DNA of 64,000 nt, taken from positions 4,222,001-4,286,000 of the forward strand of contig NZ_CP113060.1 in NCBI RefSeq assembly GCF_026625725.1, read 5' to 3'. Shown piece after piece: positions 17,183-25,822 of the stretch. Made by a program: the position numbers and the translations under genes. Each line of letters begins with the position of its first letter. The stretch's first letter is position 1. The notes under the pieces were generated by a model. It saw only the letters and a list, made by a program, of their open reading frames with translations, ran no database searches and was not told the origin of the DNA. Source of the stretch: Pseudomonas sp. SL4(2022). Its GTDB lineage: Bacteria; Pseudomonadota; Gammaproteobacteria; Pseudomonadales; Pseudomonadaceae.

Positions 17183-18175
17183 ATGAGTCTGTTCAATCTG
17201 CGTCGGGGGCTGACCGCCCTGTTTGTGGCGATTCTGCCTGCCGGCGCCTATGCCGAAACACCCAAAGAAGTCCGCCTGGACTACGCCTATTACGCCCCCA
17301 CCAGCCTGGTGCTCAAGCAACAAGGGCTGCTGGAAAAAGCCCTCGCGCCGCAAGGCATCAGCGTCAAATGGGTATTCAGCCAGGGTAGCAACCGCTCACT
17401 GGAATACCTCAATGGCGGCAGCACCGATTTTGCCTCCACAGCGGGCCTGGCCGCCGTACTCAGCCGCGCCAACGGCAGCCCGATCAACACCGTCTACGTG
17501 GCCAGCCGTCCGGAATGGACCGCCCTGGTCGTGCCCAAGGATTCGCCGATCAACAGCCTGGCTGATCTGAAAGGCAAGAAAATCGCCGCCACCAAAGGCA
17601 CCGATCCATTCCTGTTCCTCCTGCAAAGCCTGCAGAAAGCCGGTTTAAACAAAAACGCCGTGGAAATTGTCCACCTGCAACACCCTGATGGCCGCACGGC
17701 ACTTGAGCGTGGCGATGTCGACGCCTGGGCCGGTCTTGATCCACTGATGGCCTCCAGCCAACTGCAAGCCGGTTCGCGCCAGCTGTACCGCAACCTCGAC
17801 TTCAACAGCTACGGCGTGCTCAACGTCACCGAGAAATTCGCCGCCACCCAGCCTGAGCTGATCAAGCAGGTGATCGCGGCCTACGAGCAGGCCCGCGAGT
17901 GGGCGATTGCCAACCCGGATGCCCTGGCCCAGTTGCTCGCCGACGAAGCCAAGCTGCCGCTGGACGTGGCCAAGCTGCAACTGTCGCGTACCGACTTCAG
18001 CAACTCGCAGCCCGGTGCCGAGCATATCGCCGCGCTGAAAGCCGCCGCGCCGATCCTGCTGGATGAGCAACTGGTTCGCCCAGGTACTGACGTGGCCAAG
18101 GTGGTGGAGCAACTGATCAGCCCACAACTGGCGGCCAGTGTGATCAAGCAATCCGTAGCCAAGGCGAGTAACTGA
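17183..18175 (+). CDS. Sulfonate/nitrate-type ABC binding protein (SsuA/TauA-like)
   Basis: Periplasmic binding protein of 330 residues with a signal peptide (cut near AYA-ET). Family stretches include VRLDYAYYAPTSLVLKQQGL, FSQGSNRSLEYLNGGSTDFA and the Asp-rich ALERGDVDAWAGLDPLMAS. It is the receptor of a second importer lying upstream of lsfA. The corresponding genes next to lsfA-ssu in other pseudomonads encode a similar uncharacterised sulfonate-family importer. AGAGGAAAGG precedes the ATG. The ligand is unknown; an alkanesulfonate or sulfate ester is likely from context. Confidence 0.88.
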   Translation: MSLFNLRRGLTALFVAILPAGAYAETPKEVRLDYAYYAPTSLVLKQQGLLEKALAPQGISVKWVFSQGSNRSLEYLNGGSTDFASTAGLAAVLSRANGSPINTVYVASRPEWTALVVPKDSPINSLADLKGKKIAATKGTDPFLFLLQSLQKAGLNKNAVEIVHLQHPDGRTALERGDVDAWAGLDPLMASSQLQAGSRQLYRNLDFNSYGVLNVTEKFAATQPELIKQVIAAYEQAREWAIANPDALAQLLADEAKLPLDVAKLQLSRTDFSNSQPGAEHIAALKAAAPILLDEQLVRPGTDVAKVVEQLISPQLAASVIKQSVAKASN

Positions 18176-18178
18176 GTC

Positions 18179-19003
18179 ATGGGTACCCTCAACCTCAGGC
18201 TTAGCCGTTGGGCCGAGCGCTTACCCAGCCTGCGTCCATCGCTGGCCAATCTGCGTGGTTGGGCGGTACCTCTGGCGCTGCTGCTTGGCTTGGAAGCGCT
18301 GGTGCGTTTCGGCGTGTTGCCCGCGCACCAGATGCCCGCCCCCACCCAAGTGGCGCACACCCTGTACCACCTGGCGGTCAGTGGCGAATTGCTGCGGCAT
18401 ATCAACGCCAGCCTGCTGCGGGTGGCGGCTGGTTTTTTCATCGGTGCCGGCCTGGCTATCGTGATTGGCACCTGGGTCAGTCTTAGCCGCCGCGCCGAGG
18501 CCTATCTGGAACCGACCTTCCAGGCCTTGCGGGCCATTCCCAGCCTGGCCTGGGTGCCTCTGCTGCTGCTCTGGCTGGGCATTGATGAAACGCCCAAGGT
18601 GGTGCTGATTGCCATGGGCGCATTCTTTCCGGTGTACCTGGCGCTGCTGGCCGGTATCCGCAATATCGACCGCAAGCTGGTCGAGGTCGGTCAGCTCTAT
18701 CAGCTCAGCCGCTTTGCCCTGGTGCGGCGGATTCTTCTACCGGCCGCCCTGCCCAACCTGTTTACCGGGCTGCGTGGGGCGTTGAGCCTGAGCTGGATGT
18801 TCCTCGTGGCGGCCGAGCTGATTGCCGCTACGCGTGGCCTTGGCTACCTGCTCAGTGATGGTCGGGAAACCTCACGGCCGGACCTGGTGATTGCCGCCAT
18901 TCTCTTGTTGGCGGTGCTCGGCAAACTCAGCGACAGCCTGCTCAAATACTGGGAAACCCACGCCCTGAGCTGGCGCGACAGCTATCAGTGTGGGGAGAAC
19001 TGA
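18179..19003 (+). CDS. Sulfonate-type ABC permease (SsuC/TauC-like)
   Basis: Membrane protein of 274 residues with about six spans and an EAA-like loop (LVEVGQLYQLSRFALVRRIL). The motif ALRAIPSLAWVPLLLLWLGI is characteristic of SsuC/TauC permeases. It begins three bases after the binding-protein stop and ends two bases before the ATPase start codon, so the three genes form one tightly packed unit. Hydrophilic N-terminal tail of about 30 residues. Confidence 0.9.
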   Translation: MGTLNLRLSRWAERLPSLRPSLANLRGWAVPLALLLGLEALVRFGVLPAHQMPAPTQVAHTLYHLAVSGELLRHINASLLRVAAGFFIGAGLAIVIGTWVSLSRRAEAYLEPTFQALRAIPSLAWVPLLLLWLGIDETPKVVLIAMGAFFPVYLALLAGIRNIDRKLVEVGQLYQLSRFALVRRILLPAALPNLFTGLRGALSLSWMFLVAAELIAATRGLGYLLSDGRETSRPDLVIAAILLLAVLGKLSDSLLKYWETHALSWRDSYQCGEN

Positions 19004-19005
19004 AC

Positions 19006-19737
19006 ATGAGCGCACTCCTGCAGCTGCAGAACATTCACAAAGCCTACGACGGCCTGCACGTCCTCGATGATGTCAGCCTGAGCCTGGCGCCCGGTGAAAT
19101 TGTCAGCCTGCTCGGCCCCAGCGGCTGTGGCAAAAGCACCCTGCTGCGCATCGCCGCCGGGCTTGATCAAGACTTCAGCGGCACGCTGGAATTCAACCCA
19201 CTGCTGCAGTTCGGTCGTGGCACCGGCATCGGCGTGGTGTTTCAGGAACCGCGATTGATGCCCTGGCTGACAGTGGCGCAGAACGTCAGCTTCGCCGATG
19301 GCTGGATTGCCGACGACAAGTGGGTGCAGCAACTGCTGCGCGATGTCGGCCTCAGCGGCCATGCCGACGCCCTGCCCAAGCAGCTTTCCGGCGGCCAGGC
19401 GCAGCGCGCGGCGATTGCCCGCGGGCTGTATGGCAGGCCTCACGTCTTGCTGCTCGACGAGCCGTTCAGCGCGGTGGATGCCTTCACCCGCATGAAACTG
19501 CAGGACCCGCTCAGTGAGCTGGCCGAACGCTATGAAATCGCCGTACTGCTGGTTACTCACGATCTCGACGAGGCGTTCTACCTGAGCGACCGCGTGCTAA
19601 TCCTCGGCGGCACACCGAGCCGCCTGCAACGCGAACTGGCGGTACCGCTGGCGCGGCCACGGGACCGCCGCAGTGCCGAGCTGGCCTACCTGCGTGGCGA
19701 AGCCCTGACCGAGTTGTATCAATCACACGCCCTTTAG
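19006..19737 (+). CDS. Sulfonate-type ABC ATPase (SsuB/TauB-like)
   Basis: ATPase of 243 residues with Walker A GPSGCGKST, signature LSGGQAQRAAIARGL, Walker B LLLDE and switch His in LLVTHDLDEA. It is the energising subunit for the adjacent permease. GGGGAG ahead of the ATG at 19006 supports this start rather than an in-frame GTG at 18988. A strong terminator follows within 35 bp, closing the three-gene operon. Confidence 0.92.
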   Translation: MSALLQLQNIHKAYDGLHVLDDVSLSLAPGEIVSLLGPSGCGKSTLLRIAAGLDQDFSGTLEFNPLLQFGRGTGIGVVFQEPRLMPWLTVAQNVSFADGWIADDKWVQQLLRDVGLSGHADALPKQLSGGQAQRAAIARGLYGRPHVLLLDEPFSAVDAFTRMKLQDPLSELAERYEIAVLLVTHDLDEAFYLSDRVLILGGTPSRLQRELAVPLARPRDRRSAELAYLRGEALTELYQSHAL

Positions 19738-19770
19738 CAAAATCACGAATTCCTCAAGGTGGAATCTTTA

Positions 19771-19794
19771 CCGGGCGCATGGCCCGGTTTTTTT
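19771..19794 (+). terminator. Intrinsic terminator
   Basis: CCGGGC (19771-19776) pairs with GCCCGG (19782-19787) over a five-base loop, and seven Ts follow (19788-19794). Classic rho-independent terminator 34 bp after the ATPase gene. Confidence 0.9.
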
Positions 19795-19844
19795 GGCTAT
19801 GTACCCATTAGGTGTTGCCCACAATACGAGCGCAGGGCGCATGG

Positions 19845-19930
19845 GTAGGCTGGGTTGAGGAGCAACACGACGAAGCCCAACGCGACATGCCGCAGCCTGT
19901 TGGGCTTCGCTGCGCTCAACGCCAACCTAC
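19845..19930. repeat. Large imperfect inverted repeat (REP-like intergenic element)
   Basis: The left arm at 19845-19881 (GTAGGCTGGGTTGA then AAGCCCAAC) is the imperfect inverse of the right arm at 19899-19930 (GTTGGGCTTCG then CCAACCTAC). This GTAGG-TGGGTTG / CCAACCTAC type of palindrome is common between genes in Pseudomonas and relatives. The following 170 bp up to the lsfA promoter contain no gene that I can support. Confidence 0.65.
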
Positions 19931-20123
19931 GGTTTATCGCCTCACAACACGCAATAGTTGCATGGCCTCTTGGCCTTCAGCGGCGCAGTCGTAACCTTTG
20001 CTGTCGCGGCTACGACTGCATGGATGCAGGAGGTAGAGCGAAGCAGGATGGCCGAGCCGAAAGCCACTCTCACAACAACCTCGGCCTGTCTTCAATCGCT
20101 AACCTCATATGCATTTAAGTGCT

Positions 20124-20173
20124 AAATAAATTGTTATTTATTCTTTTTAAAATCTAAAAAGCCTAAGCATAGT
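20124..20173 (+). promoter_or_regulatory. lsfA-ssu operon promoter (TTATTCTTTTT ... CATAGT)
   Basis: TTATTCTTTTT at 20138-20148 with CATAGT at 20168-20173, i.e. 19 bases between TTCTTTTT and the -10-like hexamer, the same as in the other two sulfur promoters here. AAATAA-ATTG-TTATTT (20124-20139) is a dyad overlapping the motif. GCCTAAGCAT (20161-20170) also occurs upstream of the porin gene. Confidence 0.6.
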
Positions 20174-20209
20174 GAGCACCACGTAACGACCTACCCAAGG
20201 AGAACACAC

Positions 20210-20848
20210 ATGACTATCCGCCTCGGCGATATCGCCCCCGACTTCGAACAGGACTCCAGTGAAGGCCGCATTCGCTTCCACGAATGGCTGGGCAATAGCT
20301 GGGGCGTGCTGTTCTCCCACCCGGCTGACTTCACCCCGGTGTGCACCACCGAACTGGGTTTTACCGCCAAGCTGAAAGAGCAGTTCGCCGAGCGCGGCGT
20401 CAAAGCCATTGCCCTGTCGGTTGACCCGGTGGACTCGCACATCAAATGGATCGACGACATCAACGAAACGCAGAACACCAAGGTCAACTTCCCGATCCTG
20501 GCCGACGCTGATCGCAAGGTCTCCGACCTCTACGACCTGATCCACCCGAACGCCAACGACACCCTGACCGTGCGCTCGCTGTTCATCATCGACCCGAACA
20601 AGAAAGTGCGCCTGATCATCACCTACCCGGCCAGCACCGGGCGCAACTTCCACGAGATCCTGCGGGTGATCGACTCGCTGCAACTGACCGACAACCACAA
20701 GGTCGCCACCCCGGCCAACTGGGTCGACGGTGATGAGGTGGTGATCGTGCCATCGCTCAAGGATGAGGACGAAATCAAGCAGCGCTTCCCCAAAGGCTAC
20801 CGCGCCGTCAAACCTTACCTGCGTCTGACCCCGCAGCCGAACCGCTAA
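20210..20848 (+). CDS. lsfA: 1-Cys peroxiredoxin LsfA
   Basis: Peroxiredoxin of 212 residues of the Prx6 type that reduces peroxides in the cytosol. The peroxidatic Cys45 lies in HPADFTPVCTTE, and no resolving Cys is evident, as expected for a 1-Cys enzyme. LsfA was originally described as a sulfate-starvation-induced protein of pseudomonads and sits directly ahead of ssu genes. It may protect against peroxide released by the flavin monooxygenase systems. It has AAGGAG ahead of the ATG, and ssuE follows after nine bases. Confidence 0.95.
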   Translation: MTIRLGDIAPDFEQDSSEGRIRFHEWLGNSWGVLFSHPADFTPVCTTELGFTAKLKEQFAERGVKAIALSVDPVDSHIKWIDDINETQNTKVNFPILADADRKVSDLYDLIHPNANDTLTVRSLFIIDPNKKVRLIITYPASTGRNFHEILRVIDSLQLTDNHKVATPANWVDGDEVVIVPSLKDEDEIKQRFPKGYRAVKPYLRLTPQPNR

Positions 20849-20857
20849 GGACTGAAG

Positions 20858-21451
20858 ATGCTTGTCGTATCACTGGGCGGCAGCCCGAGCCTGAAATCAC
20901 GCAGCAATATTCTGCTCGAGCGCGCCAAGCGTTGGTTGCAACTGCGCGGTGTTGAAGTAATCAGCTACCAGGTGCGTGACTTCAACGCCGAAGACCTGCT
21001 GTTTGCCAACTTCAGCAGCCCGGCCGTGCAGCAATTGATCGAGCAGGTAGAACGCGCCGACGGCGTGATTGTCGCCACACCGGTGTACAAGGCGTCGTTC
21101 TCCGGCGCACTGAAGACCCTGCTCGATGTGCTGCCCGAGCGCGCGCTGAACCACAAGGTGGTGCTGCCCATTGCTACCGGCGGCAGCAGCGCCCACATGC
21201 TGGCCGTGGACTATGCGCTCAAGCCGGTGCTGGCGGCGCTGAAAGCTCAGGAAATGCTGCACGCCATCTTTGCTGACGACGGCCAGATTGCCTACGGCGA
21301 AAACGGCGCTGCTGCGCAACTGGCACCGACGCTGGAACAACGGTTGGATGATGCCTTGCAGCACTTCCAGCAAGCCCTGGCCCGTCGGCCAGCCCCGATT
21401 GATCCGGGCGTATTGAATGATCGACTGATCAACGCCCGCTGGAGTATCTGA
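20858..21451 (+). CDS. ssuE: NAD(P)H-dependent FMN reductase SsuE
   Basis: Flavodoxin-like reductase of 197 residues that supplies FMNH2 to the monooxygenase SsuD. The phosphate-binding loop LGGSPSLKSRSN at the N-terminus and GVIVATPVYKASFSGALKTL are the family signatures. Length is close to the E. coli enzyme (191). It may also serve the SfnB/DszC-like enzyme in the same region. Nine bases separate it from lsfA, and an 80-bp gap precedes ssuA. Confidence 0.95.
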   Translation: MLVVSLGGSPSLKSRSNILLERAKRWLQLRGVEVISYQVRDFNAEDLLFANFSSPAVQQLIEQVERADGVIVATPVYKASFSGALKTLLDVLPERALNHKVVLPIATGGSSAHMLAVDYALKPVLAALKAQEMLHAIFADDGQIAYGENGAAAQLAPTLEQRLDDALQHFQQALARRPAPIDPGVLNDRLINARWSI

Positions 21452-21531
21452 CACGCTTTACCCCTCCTTACTCGCCCGCCAACGGGCAAGCAGGTTGCCA
21501 CCCAATACCCCCATCAGCAAAGGAGAGCGCT

Positions 21532-22512
21532 ATGCGCACAATCACTTTGCGTCGGAGTCTGGTCGCCCTGTTTGCCGCGGCCATTTCCTTCGGCGCCATC
21601 ACCCAAGCACAAGCCGAAACATTGCGTATCGGCTATCAGAAATACGGCACCCTGGTACTGCTCAAAGCCAAGGGCACCCTGGAAAAGCGCCTGGCCGATA
21701 AAGGCATTGACGTCAAATGGACCGAGTTCCCCGGCGGCCCACAGCTGCTCGAAGGGCTGAACGTCGGCTCAATAGACTTCGGTACCACCGGCGAAACCCC
21801 ACCGGTATTCGCTCAGGCCGCTGGCGCGACCCTGCTGTATGTCGCTTTTGAGCCACCAGCGCCCACCAGTGAAGCCATTCTGGTACCCAAAGATTCGCCG
21901 CTGAAATCGGTCGCCGATCTTAAGGGCAAGAAAATCGCCCTGAACAAAGGCTCCAACGTGCACTACCTGCTGGTACGCGCCCTGGAAGATGCTGGCCTTA
22001 AATACAGCGACATCCAACCGGTGTACCTGCCGCCGGCCGATGCCCGCGCCGCTTTCGAGCGTGGCAGCGTCGACGCTTGGGTCATCTGGGACCCCTTCCA
22101 GGCTGCCGCCGAGAACCAGTTGCAAGCACGCACCCTGCGTGATGGCCAAGGCCTGGTGAACAACCACCAGTTTTACCTGGCGACCAAACCGTACGCCGAG
22201 AAAAACCCGGAAGTGGTTGAAGTGCTGATCGATGAGATCCGCAGCATTGGCGAATGGACGAAAAGCAACAGCGCCGAGGCCACCGCCCAGGTTGCCCCAT
22301 TGCTGGGTCTGTCGGCCGAAATCACCCGTGTTGCCGTCGAGCGCCAAAGCTATGGCGCGCAGCTGATCAGCCCGGAAGTGGTCGTGGCGCAGCAGAAGAT
22401 TGCCGACACCTTTACCGATCTGAAACTGATCCCCAAGCGCCTGGTGATCAAGGACGTGATCTGGAAAGCCCCGACTAAGGCGTCCCCGGACAAGGTCGCA
22501 ACAGCCCAATAA
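21532..22512 (+). CDS. ssuA: Alkanesulfonate-binding protein SsuA
   Basis: Periplasmic binding protein of 326 residues with a signal peptide (cut near AQA-ET) and the SsuA pattern LRIGYQKYGTLVLLKAKGTL and EFPGGPQLLEGLNVGSIDFG. AAFERGSVDAWVIWDPFQAA is the ligand-side loop shared with TauA. It delivers aliphatic sulfonates to SsuC-SsuB. AAAGGAGAG precedes the ATG. A 10-bp hairpin occupies the gap to ssuD. Confidence 0.95.
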   Translation: MRTITLRRSLVALFAAAISFGAITQAQAETLRIGYQKYGTLVLLKAKGTLEKRLADKGIDVKWTEFPGGPQLLEGLNVGSIDFGTTGETPPVFAQAAGATLLYVAFEPPAPTSEAILVPKDSPLKSVADLKGKKIALNKGSNVHYLLVRALEDAGLKYSDIQPVYLPPADARAAFERGSVDAWVIWDPFQAAAENQLQARTLRDGQGLVNNHQFYLATKPYAEKNPEVVEVLIDEIRSIGEWTKSNSAEATAQVAPLLGLSAEITRVAVERQSYGAQLISPEVVVAQQKIADTFTDLKLIPKRLVIKDVIWKAPTKASPDKVATAQ

Positions 22513-22535
22513 CCACTCGCGACAGCTGCACCACC

Positions 22536-22560
22536 GTAGCCCGGATACCTTCCGGGCTAC
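22536..22560. repeat. Perfect 10-bp hairpin of the GTAGCCCGGA type
   Basis: GTAGCCCGGA (22536-22545) and TCCGGGCTAC (22551-22560) form a perfect stem with a five-base loop between ssuA and ssuD. A related CCCGGA/TCCGGG hairpin (25444-25461) lies between ssuB and ssuF. Such short repeats are frequent between pseudomonad genes and could stabilise the ssuA message. Confidence 0.6.
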
Positions 22561-22589
22561 GCCACGATTTCGTAAGAGGAGACCACTCC

Positions 22590-23738
22590 ATGAGCTTGAA
22601 TATTTTCTGGTTCCTGCCTACCCATGGCGACGGCAAATACCTGGGCACCGCCGAGGGCGCACGCACCGTCGATCACGGTTACCTGCAGCAGATTGCCCAA
22701 GCAGCCGACCGCCTTGGCTTTGGCGGTGTTCTGATCCCGACTGGACGTTCCTGCGAGGACTCCTGGCTGGTGGCAGCATCGCTGATTCCCGTGACCCAGC
22801 GCCTGAAATTCCTTGTCGCCCTGCGCCCTGGGATCATTTCCCCGACGGTGGCGGCGCGTCAGGCCGCGACCCTGGACCGTCTGTCCAACGGCCGCGCGCT
22901 GTTCAACCTGGTGACCGGGGGCGACCCGGATGAGCTGGCCGGCGATGGCCTCAACCTGTCCCACGCCGAACGCTACGAAGCCTCGGTGGAATTCACCCGC
23001 ATCTGGCGCCGCGTGCTGGAAGGTGAAGTGGTCGACTACGCCGGTAAACATATTCAAGTCAAAGGCGCCAAACTGCTGTATCCCCCGATTCAACAGCCGC
23101 GTCCGCCGCTGTATTTCGGCGGCTCGTCGGAAGCCGCGCAGGATTTGGCCGCCGAGCAGGTCGAGCTGTACCTGACCTGGGGCGAGCCACCGGCTGCAGT
23201 AGCCGAGAAGATCGCTCAGGTGCGTGAAAAGGCCGCTGCGCAGGGCCGTGAAGTGCGCTTCGGCATTCGCCTGCACGTGATCGTGCGCGAAACCAACGCC
23301 GAAGCCTGGGCCGCCGCCGACAAGCTGATCAGCCATGTCGATGACGACACCATTGCGCGTGCCCAGGCCTCCCTGGCGCGCTTTGATTCGGTCGGTCAGC
23401 AACGCATGGCCGCCTTGCACGGCGGCAGCAAGGACAACCTGGAAGTGTCCCCCAACCTCTGGGCCGGAGTCGGCTTGGTGCGCGGCGGTGCCGGCACGGC
23501 ACTGGTTGGCGATGGCCCAACCGTGGCCGCTCGGGTCAAGGAATACGCCGAGCTGGGCATCGACACCTTTATCTTCTCCGGCTATCCGCACCTGGAAGAG
23601 TCGTACCGAGTTGCCGAACTGATGTTCCCGCACCTGGACGTCAACCGCCCAGAACTACCCAGCGGGGCCGGCTATGTCAGCCCCTTCGGTGAAATGGTCG
23701 CCAACGACATCCTGCCCAAGGCGGCGTCGGCCAGTTAA
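22590..23738 (+). CDS. ssuD: FMNH2-dependent alkanesulfonate monooxygenase SsuD
   Basis: Luciferase-fold enzyme of 382 residues that cleaves the C-S bond of alkanesulfonates, giving sulfite and an aldehyde, using FMNH2 from SsuE and oxygen. It matches the E. coli enzyme in length and keeps Cys54 (TGRSCEDSW) and the active-site His (229 here, in RLHV). FNLVTGGDPDELAGDG and YFGGSSEAAQDLAAEQVELY are characteristic. AGAGGAGA precedes the ATG. Confidence 0.97.
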   Translation: MSLNIFWFLPTHGDGKYLGTAEGARTVDHGYLQQIAQAADRLGFGGVLIPTGRSCEDSWLVAASLIPVTQRLKFLVALRPGIISPTVAARQAATLDRLSNGRALFNLVTGGDPDELAGDGLNLSHAERYEASVEFTRIWRRVLEGEVVDYAGKHIQVKGAKLLYPPIQQPRPPLYFGGSSEAAQDLAAEQVELYLTWGEPPAAVAEKIAQVREKAAAQGREVRFGIRLHVIVRETNAEAWAAADKLISHVDDDTIARAQASLARFDSVGQQRMAALHGGSKDNLEVSPNLWAGVGLVRGGAGTALVGDGPTVAARVKEYAELGIDTFIFSGYPHLEESYRVAELMFPHLDVNRPELPSGAGYVSPFGEMVANDILPKAASAS

Positions 23739-23809
23739 GCGCAAGCCCCCTGACCTGACGGCACTCAGGAGCAGAGGGAGATGTGGACAAGGATTCTTCG
23801 AGGTAACCG

Positions 23810-24604
23810 ATGAGCAACGCAACCTTACACAACCTGGCTCTGCGCCTGGCCCCGTGGGCCTTGCCGGTGGCGCTGCTGACGGCCTGGCAACTGGCGGTGG
23901 TCAGCGGCCTGCTGTCCACGCGCATTCTGCCGGCCCCCAGCGCGGTCCTCAGCGCCGGCTGGGAGCTGCTGCGCAGCGGCGAAATCTGGACCCACCTGGC
24001 CATCAGCGGCTGGCGCGCCGGTATCGGTTTTGCCATCGGTGGCGGCCTGGGTCTGTTGCTGGGCTTTATCACCGGCCTGTCGAAATGGGGCGAGCGCTTT
24101 CTCGACAGCTCGGTGCAGATGATCCGCAACGTGCCGCACCTGGCGCTGATCCCGCTGGTGATCCTGTGGTTTGGCATCGACGAGAGCGCAAAGATCTTTC
24201 TGGTCGCCCTCGGCACCCTGTTCCCGATCTACCTGAATACCTACCACGGCATCCGCAACGTCGACCCGGCGCTGGTGGAAATGGCGCGCAGCTATGGCTT
24301 GTCCGGCTTCAGCCTGTTCCGTCAGGTGATCCTGCCCGGCGCCCTGCCCTCGATCCTGGTCGGCGTGCGTTTCGCCCTGGGCTTTATGTGGCTGACGCTG
24401 ATCGTCGCGGAAACCATTTCCGCCAGCTCCGGCATCGGTTACCTGGCAATGAACGCCCGCGAGTTCCTGCAAACCGACGTGGTGGTACTGGCCATTCTGC
24501 TCTATGCCGTGCTCGGCAAGCTGGCGGATGTGGCCGCACGAACACTTGAGCGTATCTGGCTGCGCTGGCATCCGGCCTATCAGGTCAAGGGAGGTGGACA
24601 ATGA
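23810..24604 (+). CDS. ssuC: Alkanesulfonate ABC permease SsuC
   Basis: Permease of 264 residues with about six spans. The motif QMIRNVPHLALIPLVILWFG and an EAA-type loop (LVEMARSYGLSGFSLFRQVI) fit SsuC. The stop overlaps the ssuB start (ATGA arrangement at 24601-24604), so translation is coupled. It transports sulfonates delivered by SsuA. Confidence 0.96.
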   Translation: MSNATLHNLALRLAPWALPVALLTAWQLAVVSGLLSTRILPAPSAVLSAGWELLRSGEIWTHLAISGWRAGIGFAIGGGLGLLLGFITGLSKWGERFLDSSVQMIRNVPHLALIPLVILWFGIDESAKIFLVALGTLFPIYLNTYHGIRNVDPALVEMARSYGLSGFSLFRQVILPGALPSILVGVRFALGFMWLTLIVAETISASSGIGYLAMNAREFLQTDVVVLAILLYAVLGKLADVAARTLERIWLRWHPAYQVKGGGQ

Positions 24605-25401
24605 CTGCGCTGCACACCCTCAAACGCGGCATCCCACTGGCAATCAATGCGATCCACAAGGCCTTCGGCGAACGCGAAGTGCTGAAGAATGTTCAGCTGA
24701 ACATTCCCGCCGGGCAGTTTGTCGCCGTGGTCGGCCGCAGTGGTTGCGGCAAGAGTACCCTGCTGCGCCTGCTGGCCGGCCTGGACGTACCCACCCAGGG
24801 CGAACTGCAGGCTGGCAACGGCTCGCTGGCCGCCTCACGCGAAGACATTCGCCTGATGTTCCAAGACTCGCGTCTGCTGCCCTGGAAGCGGGTGATCGAC
24901 AACGTCGGTCTGGGTCTGTCCGGCAACTGGCGACCACAAGCGCAACAGGCGCTGGAAGCCGTTGGCCTGGCGGATCGCGCCAATGAATGGCCTGCTGCTT
25001 TATCTGGCGGACAGAAACAGCGCGTGGCCCTGGCCCGTGCGCTGATCCATCAACCGCGCCTGCTGCTGCTCGACGAGCCACTCGGGGCACTGGATGCCCT
25101 GACCCGAATCGAGATGCAGCAACTGATCGAACGCCTGTGGCAACAGCACGGTTTCACCGTGTTGTTGGTGACCCACGACGTCAGCGAAGCGGTGGCGATT
25201 GCCGACCGGGTGATTCTGATCGAAGACGGCCAGGTTGGCCTGGACATCAGTGTCGATCTGCCACGCCCGCGTCAGCGTGCGTCGACACGCCTGGCGGCTG
25301 TTGAGGAACAGGTGCTCAACCGCGTGCTGTCGCTGCCGGAGCTGCCACCGCAACCGGACCCCGTTTCACCCTTGCCCACGCAATTGCGCTGGGCACTTTA
25401 A
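24601..25401 (+). CDS. ssuB: Alkanesulfonate ABC ATPase SsuB
   Basis: ATPase of 266 residues with Walker A GRSGCGKST, signature LSGGQKQRVALARAL, Walker B LLLDE and switch His in LLVTHDVSEA. The N-terminal extension (HTLKRGIPLAINAIHKAFGE) is typical of pseudomonad SsuB. Overlapping start with ssuC and GGAGG-rich region upstream. It ends about 90 bp before ssuF. Confidence 0.96.
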   Translation: MTALHTLKRGIPLAINAIHKAFGEREVLKNVQLNIPAGQFVAVVGRSGCGKSTLLRLLAGLDVPTQGELQAGNGSLAASREDIRLMFQDSRLLPWKRVIDNVGLGLSGNWRPQAQQALEAVGLADRANEWPAALSGGQKQRVALARALIHQPRLLLLDEPLGALDALTRIEMQQLIERLWQQHGFTVLLVTHDVSEAVAIADRVILIEDGQVGLDISVDLPRPRQRASTRLAAVEEQVLNRVLSLPELPPQPDPVSPLPTQLRWAL

Positions 25402-25488
25402 ACCAGCCCGCGCCCGGAGCATTGGGGCGCGGTGCAACATCCTCCCGGAGTGCATCCGGGCTACTTGAGACCTGAAAGGAGCATCACC

Positions 25489-25704
25489 ATGACCATTAAA
25501 GCCATCAACGTCCGCAACCAGTTCAAAGGCACCATCAAGGAAATCGTGCTGGGCGACGTACTCTCGGAAATCGACGTACAGACAGCCTCCGGTATCGTCA
25601 CCTCGGTGATCACCACCCGCTCGGTGAAAGAACTGGAACTGGGCGTGGGCAGCGAAGTGATTGCCTTCGTCAAATCCACCGAGGTATCAATCGCCAAGCT
25701 GTGA
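25489..25704 (+). CDS. ssuF: SsuF, single-domain molbindin-like protein
   Basis: Seventy-one-residue protein forming a single TOBE/Mop domain: INVRNQFKGTIKEIVLG, then VTSVITTRSVKELELGVG and AFVKSTEVSIAKL. SsuF is the pseudomonad-specific last gene of ssuEADCBF and is needed for full use of sulfonates; the fold binds oxyanions such as molybdate, but its exact role is unresolved. GAAAGGAGC precedes the ATG at 25489. Confidence 0.94.
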   Translation: MTIKAINVRNQFKGTIKEIVLGDVLSEIDVQTASGIVTSVITTRSVKELELGVGSEVIAFVKSTEVSIAKL

Positions 25705-25715
25705 GCAACAATGAA

Positions 25716-25734
25716 GTGGGCGGCTACCGCCCAC
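25716..25734 (+). terminator. Hairpin after ssuF
   Basis: GTGGGCGG (25716-25723) pairs with CCGCCCAC (25727-25734), extended by CAAT/ATTG outside. No clear T-run follows, so this is only a probable operon end. Confidence 0.4.
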
Positions 25735-25822
25735 ACATTGATTAAAGATCGATTTACCATGCGGCTGAAAATGAACTGGCCGCGCGCATGTAGGATTTTA
25801 TTGTCGCTAGAAATGCGCCTGG

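Noticed and set aside
22557..23633. Minus-strand frame of 358 codons over ssuD
   Set aside because: ssuD is unmistakable on the plus strand; this is a shadow of its codon usage.
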